Positions 1-8,316 are shown, numbered from the stretch's first letter. The stretch: DNA of 34,659 nucleotides from Prochloraceae cyanobacterium (GCA_030065755.1 JASJDA010000102.1:1-34659); one strand, 5' to 3'. Notes: generated from the letters alone by a model not told the origin. Made by a program: numbers and translations.

Positions 1-109
1 AAAAACGCCAGAATATCTTAGTATAATTTAGCGAGGAAGTTGACGACGTAGCGATCGCCACGGAAGATAGCCCTAGATTTTTATAAATATTTAGACTTAA
101 TATCCTTAA

Positions 110-427
110 TTATTGATATTTCATTTTTAATGTGGTGATAACATTTTTTCCTGCTTTCAAGACTTCAAGCATATCCTGGCTTTGTTTGGCTTTTTCGTAT
201 TTTACTTCTGCTTTTTGAACGGCAAAATCTACAAAATCTATTAGTGAGGAAGGAATAAATGTTTGCAAAATATTCCAAGAGTAACAAACATTATCCCAAC
301 CTGAGTTTTTATAACCTTTTTGACGGATTTCTTTCTGTCTAGCTTTGCTAAAAGAATTAAATTTTTCTGAGTTGCGCTTTTGGGCCTGTCTGTAGCCTAA
401 TCCATCTAATAGTCTTTTTGAAGCCAT
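110..427 (-). CDS. hypothetical protein (105 aa), unrecognised
   Basis: Complete minus-strand reading frame with an ATG start. I do not recognise the family. The product is small, basic and hydrophilic, rich in Lys/Arg/Gln, with a central stretch around WNILQTFIPSSLIDFV and a helical, charged C-terminal half (KAEVKYEKAKQSQ). No signal peptide or membrane segment is visible. It lies about 49 bp downstream of another small basic protein gene in the same direction (477-941), so the two probably form one transcript. Their joint occurrence beside degraded genes suggests accessory DNA. Function is unknown. Confidence 0.6.
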   Translation of the reverse strand: MASKRLLDGLGYRQAQKRNSEKFNSFSKARQKEIRQKGYKNSGWDNVCYSWNILQTFIPSSLIDFVDFAVQKAEVKYEKAKQSQDMLEVLKAGKNVITTLKMKYQ

Positions 428-476
428 GTTAAGTTCCTTTTTTATTATCTCTAGTTATCTTGACCTATCTCCCAAT

Positions 477-941
477 TTAATTTCTCTTATCTCGATCGAT
501 TTTCCCATATTTTTGTCTATATTTTTCTGCTACATCTATTGACTCATCTACTACTTGTTCGGCTTTTTCTAAATCTTTTCTAGCTGTTTCTTTTGAAATA
601 GCTCCTATGTGCTTTAGAAACTGGTCGTCATTTTTAGTCGCTTTGCCGAAAAACTTGCTCCAGAGTTGGACGATCTCGCTTTTGTCTGGATTTACAAACT
701 GTTTAAACTTTAATTTCAGTGATTCTACGGTATTTTCAGCCACAAGGCGACGACCATTTGCAGATCTAATCGTGTTGTTTTGCTCAATAATTATTTCGAT
801 AACAGGGTCTAACTCAGGGGAGTCTGCGAATATTGCAATCATTCTTGAGGGGAGATTTTTAAATTTGCTAGGTAGATTGTGAACTTTAAGTCTGGTTTTG
901 ATTACCTCAAAGTTTTTTGATTTAGTAGGCTTGGCAGGCAT
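477..941 (-). CDS. hypothetical protein (154 aa), unrecognised
   Basis: Complete minus-strand frame starting at ATG (MPAKPTKSKN...). The N-terminal third is basic (KTRLKVHNLPSKFKNLPSR). A middle part has hydrophobic positions (MIAIFADSPELDPVIEIII). The C-terminal half is strongly charged and probably helical or coiled (ETARKDLEKAEQVVDESIDV). There is no membrane segment or known catalytic motif. It is the first gene of a likely two-gene unit with the 110-427 gene. Alternating charged heptads could suit a DNA- or protein-binding role, but this is inference only; I cannot assign a function. Confidence 0.6.
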   Translation of the reverse strand: MPAKPTKSKNFEVIKTRLKVHNLPSKFKNLPSRMIAIFADSPELDPVIEIIIEQNNTIRSANGRRLVAENTVESLKLKFKQFVNPDKSEIVQLWSKFFGKATKNDDQFLKHIGAISKETARKDLEKAEQVVDESIDVAEKYRQKYGKIDRDKRN

Positions 942-1023
942 TTTTATGTCTATATTTTTTAGTTTCTTATACTATTATGTATCGCCTTAGTGTATACATA
1001 AAACGGTATTAGCACGGGTTTCG

Positions 1024-1048
1024 ATCTCTTTTTTTGTAAAAAAGAGAT
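1024..1048. terminator. hairpin, possible bidirectional terminator
   Basis: An 11-bp perfect stem (ATCTCTTTTTT / AAAAAAGAGAT) closes a 3-nt TGT loop. It lies between the 3' end of the degraded transglutaminase gene (minus strand, ends about 1089) and the start of the 941-477 gene. A-rich and T-rich arms give U-tracts on both strands, so it could stop transcription entering from either side. Confidence 0.45.
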
Positions 1049-1088
1049 AAACTAAATAAACGCTTAATTGTCATACATGCTGACATTT

Positions 1089-2143
1089 TTAAGTTTTCAT
1101 AAAGGCTGTAAAAGTTATCCATCTACTAACACTCAACAAAGAGGCAATTTCCCGATAAAGCCCATCTTCATCAATAGAAAAAGATTGAGAAACAATCCAT
1201 TCAACAGCTACGGGAATCTGTTCGATTTTGTAATTTCTTGTCGATCGATTTCTGGTGTCGCAATAGCATCCATGCGAATTGGTAAAGGTTTATAGCCTTT
1301 CTTCCGACATATTCTGATATCGACAGCACCAATTAGTGGCTTGTTATTTAGATAAGATATAGCCTCTCGTATGGCTGCTTCAAAAGGAAGTTGAGGATGG
1401 AATGCATAGCTGCTGGAATCAAACAGTAGTAAAGACTCAGCTTGAATCAGATTAGTTAGTTTAAAAGGCTCGTCAATGACAGGATTATAATTATGTTGTT
1501 CCTCTTCTAACCAAACTCCAATAAAAGCATGACCGCTAACAACAATTATTAAAGGATCTAAACCCATTTGTTCTAAACAAGCACAAGCCAAAACTGATAG
1601 ATCTAGACAAGTCCCCATTTGGTCAATTAATACTCGATCGGGAAAGCGTATTTTCTGATTTCCCTCAAAAGAAGCTGGAGGATTAATATAAGAAATGCCG
1701 AAATCCTTAAAAGTTTCATATAAGGCTTTAGTCATTTCATAAACGTCTTGAGAAGAACCTTGATATCCATGAAGAGAATTATTTCCCGTATTGCGTTTTA
1801 AAACCTCCCGTACTTGCTTGAGTACTTGCATGATGACGGGATGATTGGGAGTAACAAAACAAGTTAATAATTCTAAATATAATTCTTTGAGGCTGTAATC
1901 GTTATAAGCTAAAAGATTGACTTCTTTTTTTACCTGTTCTAATGTTTTCTCCCCTTTCTTAACACTGCATTCTAAAATAATTCTTTCTGCTTCTAAAGTC
2001 TTTTCCAGTCTACCAGCAGGTAATCGAAGATCGATAACATCAATCTTGAATTCTTCTCCTCCATGAATCTTGTCGAGTGGTATAGTTAATGGTTCTCCCA
2101 AATCGGGGTATAAAGCAACTTCTACCTGTGGCGTAAGTATCAT
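1089..2143 (-). pseudogene. remnant of a giant DUF4011/transglutaminase-like helicase-family protein
   Basis: The main frame runs from an ATG at 2143 (an upstream TTG at 2155 lies inside an inverted repeat) to a stop at 1208. It matches the region preceding and including the transglutaminase-like domain of very large DUF4011-type superfamily I helicase proteins: an LAYNDY...ELLTCFVTPNHP segment, then YINPPASFEGNQKIRFPD, then GTCLDLSVLACACLEQ with the Cys, and GHAFIGVWL with the His, ending AVDIRICRKKGYKPLP. In the full-length family about a thousand residues of helicase and nuclease follow. Here the frame stops soon after; a shift of one base opens a second frame down to 1089 whose VEWIVSQSFSIDEDGLYREI segment resembles the C-terminal DUF3320-type domain. 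I infer a large internal deletion plus a frameshift, and probably also loss of the N-terminus. The family assignment is fairly secure, the C-terminal match weaker. Confidence 0.6.
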
Positions 2144-2331
2144 ACCAATTCTCAAAAATGGCTAAATATATAGGGATTTTTATTATTATTAAAAATAATT
2201 TTCTATATAATCTTATATTGTTGATTTCCCCTCGAACCTATTTTTTTTTCCTCTTTTCTCTTGCCTCTTGCCTCTTGCCTTTTGCCTATAAATTTTTTAT
2301 TAAGTCTCTAGTTACTTTTGAGAATTGGTAT
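2142..2331. repeat. MITE-like element bounded by 16-bp inverted repeats
   Basis: ATACCAATTCTCAAAA at 2142-2157 is repeated as its exact reverse complement at 2316-2331. The roughly 190 bp between contains no convincing gene, only T-rich sequence and a tract of tandem 'gcctctt/gccttttgccta' units (about 2261-2288). No clear target-site duplication is visible. Its left arm coincides with the 5' end of the degraded transglutaminase gene, which suggests it inserted there. Confidence 0.5.
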
Positions 2332-2737
2332 AACTATATAAATATTTTTATTTATATGTCAGATTCTCGTCCTGCTCGTTCTAATTGTAACTCTAATCAA
2401 ATTATCGAGAATGGCAGCATACATAAAAACCAGGATAAATCAACCATTGAATGTAATGAAGCTCGGTCATTTGTTAGCAATAAATATAAGAAAAAATCGA
2501 TGTAGCGTCTAGATGTAAATACTTATTATTTATTCCGTATTTTTTAAGGGCTACCAGAGCAATTAATAAAAATATATTACTTAATCCTATGCTCTGGCAG
2601 CATTTCCTCTCGGCTAATAAAGAATAACATTCAGTAAAAACACTTACCAGTCAAGCTCTTTGGCATTAACTAGCGTGAAAACTAAAGAAAAGCCACAATT
2701 ATTTGGTTCTTTTGTTGCTTCTTTATTTAGGAAAAGT
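2332..2737. other. gene-poor stretch with an inverted repeat
   Basis: No convincing gene. A 50-codon frame beginning at the ATG at 2356 is possible but has no ribosome binding site or recognisable content. An imperfect 12-bp inverted repeat (GCTACCAGAGCA at 2550-2561, TGCTCTGGCAGC at 2590-2601, with one mismatch) could fold downstream of the Nif11 precursor gene and might be its distant terminator. Confidence 0.4.
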
Positions 2738-3067
2738 TCACTGCTTTGCAATGAATTTGGAGAAGTCAAAGGGTATACCAGGTCTAGATGGATAGGGCTT
2801 ATAAGGAAAATAACAACCACCAGCTACAGCTTCTAAGTCTTCTTCAGACATTTCTGCCTCTTTAGCTTTTAGTTGTTCCATTTCCTCCACGACAGCAATC
2901 AATTCCTCTTCAGTGAAATCGTAGCCATGCTTGATACCCAAATCAGCTATGGCTTGGCTTGGGGGCATACCTTCTTCTTTATTCGCCGTAACAGATTCGA
3001 TCTCCTTCTGTAGGGATTCATCTTCGACTAGCTTATTCATAAACTCGCTTAAAGATTGTACACTCAT
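2738..3067 (-). CDS. Nif11-type leader RiPP precursor peptide (109 aa)
   Basis: The first about 83 residues match the Nif11-related leader family: an N-terminal MSVQSLSEFMNKL, a DESLQKEI segment, a GYDFTEEEL motif, and MSEEDLEAVAGG at the end. The double Gly is the classic cleavage site for peptidase-containing exporters. The remaining core of about 25 residues begins with the only Cys and is rich in Pro and aromatic residues (CYFPYKPYPSRPG, then IPFDFSKFIAKQ). A GGAG ribosome binding site precedes the ATG. No lanthionine synthetase, radical SAM maturase, cyclodehydratase or peptidase-active exporter lies next to it, and the exporter at 16 kb has a dead C39 domain. Either its enzymes are elsewhere on the genome, as is usual for dispersed Nif11/N11P precursors, or it is an orphan. 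Family call is firm; the final product is unknown. Confidence 0.85.
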   Translation of the reverse strand: MSVQSLSEFMNKLVEDESLQKEIESVTANKEEGMPPSQAIADLGIKHGYDFTEEELIAVVEEMEQLKAKEAEMSEEDLEAVAGGCYFPYKPYPSRPGIPFDFSKFIAKQ

Positions 3068-3300
3068 GGTTTTATCTCCATCTATTAGTTGTTTACTTTT
3101 TTGTTGCTAATTAATCTTTAGCTCATATCTAAAGCTTAAATTGCTTTCTCTATAACTTCAATAAGGATAAATTCAGGAAAATTCAGGACTTAAAAAAATT
3201 AATTTTTGTAAATATTTAGGTCGAGCAAAAATTATATTACTCGCGAATCAACTCTTATTTTTGTCTTAGTCACGGCAATAATTTTGGCGATTTAAATCAA

Positions 3301-3633
3301 TGACTCCTAGTTCGACAAAGTGTATTCCTAAAATTAATGTATCTAGGAGGTCTTGCTAAAAATCGAAAAGTAATTATTACAAAAGAAGGAGATATAAAAG
3401 AAGAAATAAGATCGGACAAATTAGCTAAATCTCTACCTAGAAAAGCTTTTACCCCAATCCAAATAGTAAGTCAAAAACCTAAAACAGTTTGGGTAGCAAC
3501 TATTGAACTTGAGCTATCACGCTTTAAAGAAAAGAAGACTATAGCTATCGTCATGAATACACCAGTCTTCAATGATGCCACTGATATTGATTATTTTATC
3601 GTCGGCTATCGCCTCCGAGGCAAAAGGCAATAG
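3301..3633 (+). pseudogene. transposase fragment (IS4/IS701-like)
   Basis: A reading frame of about 98 codons from the ATG at 3337, extendable upstream, reads like the interior of an IS4/IS701-superfamily transposase: LAKNRKVIITKEGD, KLAKSLPRKAFTPIQI, PKTVWVATIELELSRFK and IAIVMNTPVFNDATDIDYFI. The N-terminal catalytic region and the C-terminal part with the conserved YxxR/E-type motif are absent, and no terminal repeats are visible. It ends in the 'aggcaaaaggcaataggcaatag' repeat. It is a dead remnant; the exact IS family is uncertain. Confidence 0.6.
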
Positions 3634-3781
3634 GCAATAGTCAAAAGTTTCGAGCGCTCCCTAGTCCCTAATTCCTTGGTATAAGACCTCCCCTTCTATA
3701 AGGGGAAAATAGTTTATGAGGGGTACAGTCCCCTTATAAACATGTGACTCTTTGCCTGTTGCCTATTCCCTTTTGCCTTTG
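3619..3781. repeat. inverted short-repeat tract with two hairpins
   Basis: A 'gcaaaaggcaataggcaatag' tract at 3619-3648 faces an inverted relative at 3753-3781 ('tgcctgttgcctattccc...'). Between them sit two hairpins: CCCCTT/AAGGGG with a CTAT loop (3690-3705), and a 12-bp stem with one G-U pair and a TACAGT loop (3712-3741). The same tract type occurs at 2261-2288. This is intergenic repeat DNA; the hairpins could terminate transcription or be the end of a degraded element. The remaining bases to 3991 show no gene. Confidence 0.55.
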
Positions 3782-3991
3782 AACATAATAATTTAGATTC
3801 TTTTAGCTTAAACTATCTTACTATTCGAGGGAGCTAAAATAATAGATATACAGTGAGAAATAGGAGGGATTTATTATCAGTTAATCCCTGAAATATTTCC
3901 GAATAATATCTTAAAAATTATCGAGAAGCAAAAAGAGGGGAAAGGGCAAACCCCTGTCAAAAACACAATTAGTTAGCGTGCGGGGAAGCTC

Positions 3992-4666
3992 ATGATATTA
4001 AAGCAAGGAACTCCATTAATTTGCGCTCGCCGTAATTTTACCGAGTGTGAGCAGTGTATTCTTAACTTATTGCGTCAATACTTGATGCAGACAGATGAAA
4101 ACACTATTGAATTCAAGAAAGAACAACAAAAACTGACGCAACTCAAGCAAGTTTTCGATAGTATGGGTCTGCTCGTTGTGACACCCGAGGGGCAGCTACA
4201 GTTAATGACTCAAAGAGGAGAACAACTGCTGAAACAGTATTTTCCCCCCTGTACCCCCCACTCATTGCCAGAACCATTACAACATTGGTTAAACCATCAG
4301 ATTTCCTTATTCACATCTAAGGACAAAGTTCCATGTCCCTGTTTACAGTTACGCATTGAGCAAGCAGGAAAGCAGTTGCTCGTTAGCCTTATAAACTGTC
4401 TATTTGAGGAGCAATATCTCCTGCTGTTGGAGGAACAAAAACTCCAATCTCTCTCAATTGCATCTCTGGAATTACTAGGACTCATCCCACGTGAGGCAGA
4501 GGTACTTTTTTGGGTGGCTAAAGATAAAAGCAATGTAGCAATTGCTAAAGTGCTGAATTGCAGTAAAGGAACAGTGCAAAAACACTTGGAGCATATTTAC
4601 GAAAAACTGGATGTACAAACCAGAACGGCTGCTGTGGTGGTTGCTCTGAAAAGGTACAGAAGTTAA
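3992..4666 (+). CDS. LuxR-family transcriptional regulator (PAS-like sensor + HTH)
   Basis: 224 codons from ATG with GGGGA upstream. A PAS-like segment is visible near residues 50-75 (VFDSMGLLVVTPEGQLQL). The C-terminal about 60 residues form a LuxR/NarL helix-turn-helix: LGLIPREAEVLFWVA, then NVAIAKVLNCSKGTVQKHLE, then IYEKLDVQTRTAAVVVAL. It presumably binds DNA as a dimer; the signal is unknown. There is no receiver domain. The gene ends abruptly in LKRYRS, and its last codons overlap the start of the ELWxxDGT/RTX reading frame in another frame, so its natural 3' end was probably replaced by a deletion junction. The DNA-binding domain itself looks complete. Confidence 0.75.
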   Translation: MILKQGTPLICARRNFTECEQCILNLLRQYLMQTDENTIEFKKEQQKLTQLKQVFDSMGLLVVTPEGQLQLMTQRGEQLLKQYFPPCTPHSLPEPLQHWLNHQISLFTSKDKVPCPCLQLRIEQAGKQLLVSLINCLFEEQYLLLLEEQKLQSLSIASLELLGLIPREAEVLFWVAKDKSNVAIAKVLNCSKGTVQKHLEHIYEKLDVQTRTAAVVVALKRYRS

Positions 4667-5972
4667 TGGAATTCTCTTCTTCTCTGCTAATGACGGCACC
4701 ACTGGAACTGAACTGTGGAAAAGTGATGGTACTACTGCAGGCACGACTCTAGTTGCCGATATTTTCCCAGGCACTGGTTACTTCAGCAGTGATTCAAATC
4801 CATCGAATTTAACAGAAGTTAATGGAACTCTGTTTTTTACTGCCAATGACGGCGTTAATGGAGTTGAGCTGTGGAAGAGCGATGGCACAGAAGCTGGCAC
4901 TACTTTAGTTGCTGATATTAACTCAGGCAGCGCTAGTGCTTTCTACGATGGTTTCTTTGGTGCAAATCCTAACCTAACAAATGTTAACGGGACTCTCTTT
5001 TTTACTGCCAATGATGGCATTAATGGGATTGAATTGTGGAAAAGTGATGGAACAGAAGCAGGCACCACTTTAGTTGTGGATATTAACCCAAATGGTAGTT
5101 CCTTCTCAAATTATTCTGACCCTAACCTGACTGCGATCGGCAACAACTTATTTTTTACTGCCGATAACGGCACTAGTGGAAATGAGCTATTTAGTCTTTC
5201 TCTCGATCCCGTTGCTAACAATGATGCTGTTACCATTGCTCAAGATAGTGTCACTAACATTAATGTTTTAGCTAACGATAGCGATCCTGATGCTAATTTC
5301 CGTATTAGTAGCTTCACTGAAGTCACTAACAACGGCAGAGTAACTCTCAATGACAACGGCACTCTCACTAATTTTCTTGACGACTTTTTAGTTTACACTC
5401 CTAACCTGAACTTCAGTGGTAGAGAAACTTTTAGTTACACTATTTCCGATACCAATGGCGGCATATCTACCGCTACTGTATCAATAGAAGTAGGAACTAA
5501 TCTAAGCGGTTCTAGGGGAGCTGATAATCTCATTGGCACACCAGGAAACGATCGCATCGAAGGTCGAAGAGGTGCAGATAACATTCAAGGTCTCGATGGT
5601 GATGACACATTGATTGGGGGTGGTGGAAAAGATACCCTAATTGGTGGAGCCGGTAATGACAGCCTTTCTGGAGGAAATGGCAGGGACGAAATATTTGGCG
5701 GATCTGGCGATGATACTATTTCTGGAGACAAAGGCAACGATTTGCTAACTGGCAGTAGTGGTAGGGATATTTTTGCACTTGCTGCAGGTGATGGCACTGA
5801 TACAATTATCGACTTCACACTTGGAGAAGATTTAATCGGTCTATCTGGCACTTTAACCTTCAACAATCTGAGTTTTGCAGGTAATAACATCCTGTTTGGA
5901 ACTGAAACCTTAGCAACTTTATCTGAAGTGAATACTACAACTTTAACCGCCTCCGATTTCATTACTGTTTAG
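4650..5972 (+). pseudogene. 5'-truncated ELWxxDGT-repeat / RTX exoprotein
   Basis: The frame is open from just after a TGA at 4647-4649 to the stop at 5970-5972, but has no ATG, GTG or TTG before a TTG at 5034. It starts in mid-repeat (TEVNGILFFSANDG) and contains three ELWKSDGT-type repeats (near 4710, 4866, 5031) plus a decayed fourth (ELFSLSL). Next comes an Ig/cadherin-like region (VANNDAVTIAQDSVTNINVL), then about seven glycine-aspartate RTX nonapeptides (GNDRIEG, GDDTLIGGGG, GNDSLSGG), which bind Ca2+ outside the cell. The C-terminus (FITV) resembles a type I secretion signal. The N-terminal part and the promoter are missing; the break abuts the LuxR-type gene. Intact relatives are secreted through HlyB/HlyD systems like that at 16-20.7 kb. 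Probably not expressed as a full protein. Confidence 0.8.
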
Positions 5973-5989
5973 TTTTGATGTAAGTTAAA

Positions 5990-6045
5990 CGCGATCCGCT
6001 TTGCGGATCCGCTTTGCGGCACGCTCCCATATTATTATGGGAGCG
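5990..6045 (+). terminator. tandem repeat plus strong hairpin after the RTX frame
   Basis: 'gatccgctttgcg' is repeated twice in tandem (about 5993-6018), followed by a perfect 9-bp stem CGCTCCCAT/ATGGGAGCG with an ATTATT loop (6022-6045). There is no T-run directly after it, so it may be a repeat-family hairpin as much as a terminator. It separates the RTX remnant from the TIGR03032 gene. Confidence 0.5.
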
Positions 6046-6088
6046 ATCGCTCCTTTAAACTTAAATATATAAACTCAAGTATAGTAAT

Positions 6089-7177
6089 ATGACCAACCCA
6101 GTCGATCGAACTTCTACCTCAGCCGAGGAAGCTAATTTGCGGGAAATTCGCTACGAATATTCCCATAATTTAGTTAATATACTCTCTCAGCTGGGCGCTT
6201 CTTTATTTGTATCAACCTACCAAGCTGGGAAATTAGCAGTAGTATCGGTAAATGGTAGTTCTATAAACATTAGTTGCCACAATTTCGAGCGAGCAATGGG
6301 TATAGCTTTAGGAAGCGATCGCATTGGGGTAGGAGGAGATGATTGGATCTACTTTCTCAAAAATGCTCCTGAATTAGCGCCTCAAATCGAGCCAAAAAAC
6401 CACTATGATGCTTGTTTCCTTACCCGTGGCTCTCATTTTACTAATAATATCTCCGTCCACGAGATAGCTTGGGGAAGCCAAGAACTTTGGATAGTCAATA
6501 CTCTATTTTCCTGCCTCTGTACTTTGCATAATAATTATAGCTTCGTGCCTCAGTGGAAACCTCCCTTTATCAGTGCGCTTGCTGCAGAAGATCGCTGTCA
6601 TCTCAACGGTCTTGCCTTAGTTAACGGCACTCCCAAATATGTTACTGTTTTGGGGCAGACCGATACAGCAGGAGGCTGGCGAGAGAAGAAAGCAACAGGA
6701 GGCTGCGTTTTAGAAGTTCCCAGTGGCAAGGTAATTGTAGAAGGTCTGGCGATGCCTCATTCACCTAGATTTTATCAAAATCGCCTCTGGATCCTCAACT
6801 CTGGAGTAGGTGAGTTAGTGAGTATGGACTTAGTTTCAGGTAAACTAGAAACAGTGGCGGTTTTGCCAGGATATCCTAGAGGATTGGCTTTGGCGGGAAA
6901 CTTCGCTTTTATCGGTCTGTCCAAGATTCGGGAAACAGCAGTTTTTGGGAGTTTGCCCATCTGCGATCGCTTCGACGATCTCAAATGCGGAGTAGCAATT
7001 GTAGACATTCGCACTGGGGAGATGCTAGGACTGCTGGAGTTACAGAGTGGTGTCGATGAAATCTTTGACTTGCAGTTACTTCCAAACATCCGCAGACCCG
7101 CATTTTTTGGTCCCTACGCCACGAAAGAAGGTACAGCGCCTATCTGGTTAGTGCCAACTCCTGGTAGTAATAATTAG
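6089..7177 (+). CDS. TIGR03032 family protein
   Basis: 362 codons from ATG. The sequence follows the TIGR03032 family throughout: YEYSHNLVNILSQL near the N-terminus, LFVSTYQAGKL, CHNFERAMGIA, VHEIAW and LWIVNTLFSCLCTL, then CHLNGLAL, YVTVLGQTDTAGGWR, and SPRFYQNRLWILNSGVGEL with PGYPRGLAL near the C-terminal third. Length is normal for the family. It looks like a soluble beta-propeller-like protein with no signal peptide. The family has no established biochemical function; members often sit near carbohydrate or sulfotransferase genes, which is not the case here. It stands alone between a hairpin and the convergent mutM gene. Confidence 0.85.
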   Translation: MTNPVDRTSTSAEEANLREIRYEYSHNLVNILSQLGASLFVSTYQAGKLAVVSVNGSSINISCHNFERAMGIALGSDRIGVGGDDWIYFLKNAPELAPQIEPKNHYDACFLTRGSHFTNNISVHEIAWGSQELWIVNTLFSCLCTLHNNYSFVPQWKPPFISALAAEDRCHLNGLALVNGTPKYVTVLGQTDTAGGWREKKATGGCVLEVPSGKVIVEGLAMPHSPRFYQNRLWILNSGVGELVSMDLVSGKLETVAVLPGYPRGLALAGNFAFIGLSKIRETAVFGSLPICDRFDDLKCGVAIVDIRTGEMLGLLELQSGVDEIFDLQLLPNIRRPAFFGPYATKEGTAPIWLVPTPGSNN

Positions 7178-7230
7178 AAGAGTTTCTGGTATATTTTCTC
7201 TAGTTTCAACATAGCGGACTTTTTTTATAT

Positions 7231-8064
7231 CTAATTTTGGCATTGAGGACAAAAATGAGCCGATCGTCCTGCTAATTTAATCTTTTCAATAGAAGTGCCG
7301 CAGACTCTGCAAGGCTGTCCCCCACGACGATAAACCCAAGCGATACCCCCATAGTTGCCGTTGACTCCCACCACATTGATAAAATCACTAAAGGTCGTGC
7401 CGCCTTTGTCAATAGCTGTTTGCAAAACTTCAATTATTGCCCGACGCAGAACTTCAATTTGTTCTAATTTTAAATCGGCAGCGATCGCCTCTGGCCTAAT
7501 TCCACTCTTAAACAAGGCTTCGTCAGCATAAATATTACCTATTCCCGCCACCACACTCTGATCTAAAAGTAAAGTTTTAATACAGCGACGACTTTTTTGC
7601 AGTTTTTGTGATAGATATAGCTTAGAAAAATTAGAGTCTAGTGGTTCTGGCCCTAATGCTTGCAGACCCGTAATAATTTTTTCTGGGCTTACTTGAGGAG
7701 GTACCCACCACATTTTGCCAAAAGTGCGAGTATCTACAAAGCGTAACTCTTGCTTATCTGCAAAAAATAGGCGAATGCGGGTGTGTTTTTGTAGAGGTTC
7801 TTCTTGCCTCACCCACAGCAATTGACCCGTCATGCGTAAATGTACGCCTAACCAGCCTGCAGGTTTTAGTTTAGCTAATAAATATTTACCTCGTCGCTGC
7901 CAACACTCGATCGCAGCTCCTTCTATTCCCTGCCAAAATTCTGACACGGAAAGGGGGTAGGCAAGCGATCGCGATAGCAACACTTCCCCACCCCTAACTT
8001 CTCGTCTTAGGGTCAATTGATTGAGACCCTGACAAACTGTTTCTACTTCAGGGAGTTCTGGCAC
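7231..8064 (-). CDS. mutM: formamidopyrimidine-DNA glycosylase (Fpg/MutM)
   Basis: Base-excision repair enzyme that removes 8-oxoguanine and FaPy lesions and nicks the abasic site. The N-terminus MPELPEVETV carries the catalytic Pro2 and Glu3. The helix-two-turn-helix core contains DQSVVAGIGNIYADEALF. The C-terminal zinc finger is complete (CRVCG ... CPQC) with the DNA-contacting Arg segment (KLAGRSAHF). 277 aa is standard length. It is the last gene of a minus-strand cluster, only 24 bp after psaE, with DUF6391 further upstream. Oxidative damage repair next to a photosystem gene makes sense but no joint regulation is shown. Confidence 0.97.
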   Translation of the reverse strand: MPELPEVETVCQGLNQLTLRREVRGGEVLLSRSLAYPLSVSEFWQGIEGAAIECWQRRGKYLLAKLKPAGWLGVHLRMTGQLLWVRQEEPLQKHTRIRLFFADKQELRFVDTRTFGKMWWVPPQVSPEKIITGLQALGPEPLDSNFSKLYLSQKLQKSRRCIKTLLLDQSVVAGIGNIYADEALFKSGIRPEAIAADLKLEQIEVLRRAIIEVLQTAIDKGGTTFSDFINVVGVNGNYGGIAWVYRRGGQPCRVCGTSIEKIKLAGRSAHFCPQCQN

Positions 8065-8088
8065 AATTAAAGCCTAAAATTTTGTTCC

Positions 8089-8316
8089 CTATTTCTTAGC
8101 TGGTGCTTCTTCGACGACTTCGAGTTCGTTTTCTGCGAAGTTATTAGAGTTAACGCCACCAGTGCTACCGCTAAGACCAGTGTAATTTACTCGCTCGAAG
8201 CGAACGATTACTGGATAGCGAATGCCACTTTTGTCTACGCTAGCAACTGTGCCAACGTCTTTATGCCAGTAAGATTCTGGACGCAGAATTCTAACTTTAT
8301 CGCCGCGTTTGACCAT
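8089..8316 (-). CDS. psaE: photosystem I reaction centre subunit IV (PsaE)
   Basis: 75-aa stromal-side PSI subunit that helps dock ferredoxin and takes part in cyclic electron flow. The whole SH3-like fold signature is present: [16 protein letters not shown] at the N-terminus, [20 protein letters not shown] in the middle, and [19 protein letters not shown] near the end, with the usual Ala/Lys-rich tail (APAKK). Good ATG start with TAAGGAAA upstream. It lies between mutM (24 bp downstream) and a DUF6391 gene (about 74 bp upstream), all on the minus strand. Confidence 0.98.
   Translation of the reverse strand: MVKRGDKVRILRPESYWHKDVGTVASVDKSGIRYPVIVRFERVNYTGLSGSTGGVNSNNFAENELEVVEEAPAKK

Noticed and set aside
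1068-1295. 75-codon plus-strand frame
   Set aside because: It is antisense to the 3' end of the transglutaminase remnant, whose minus-strand frames give recognisable family motifs.
2158-2505. 115-codon plus-strand frame
   Set aside because: It runs through the inverted-repeat element and its 'cctcttgcc' tract; the translation is low-complexity Ile/Phe/Leu and lacks a ribosome binding site.
5585-5962. Pro/Ser-rich minus-strand frame
   Set aside because: It is the antisense shadow of the glycine-aspartate RTX repeats.
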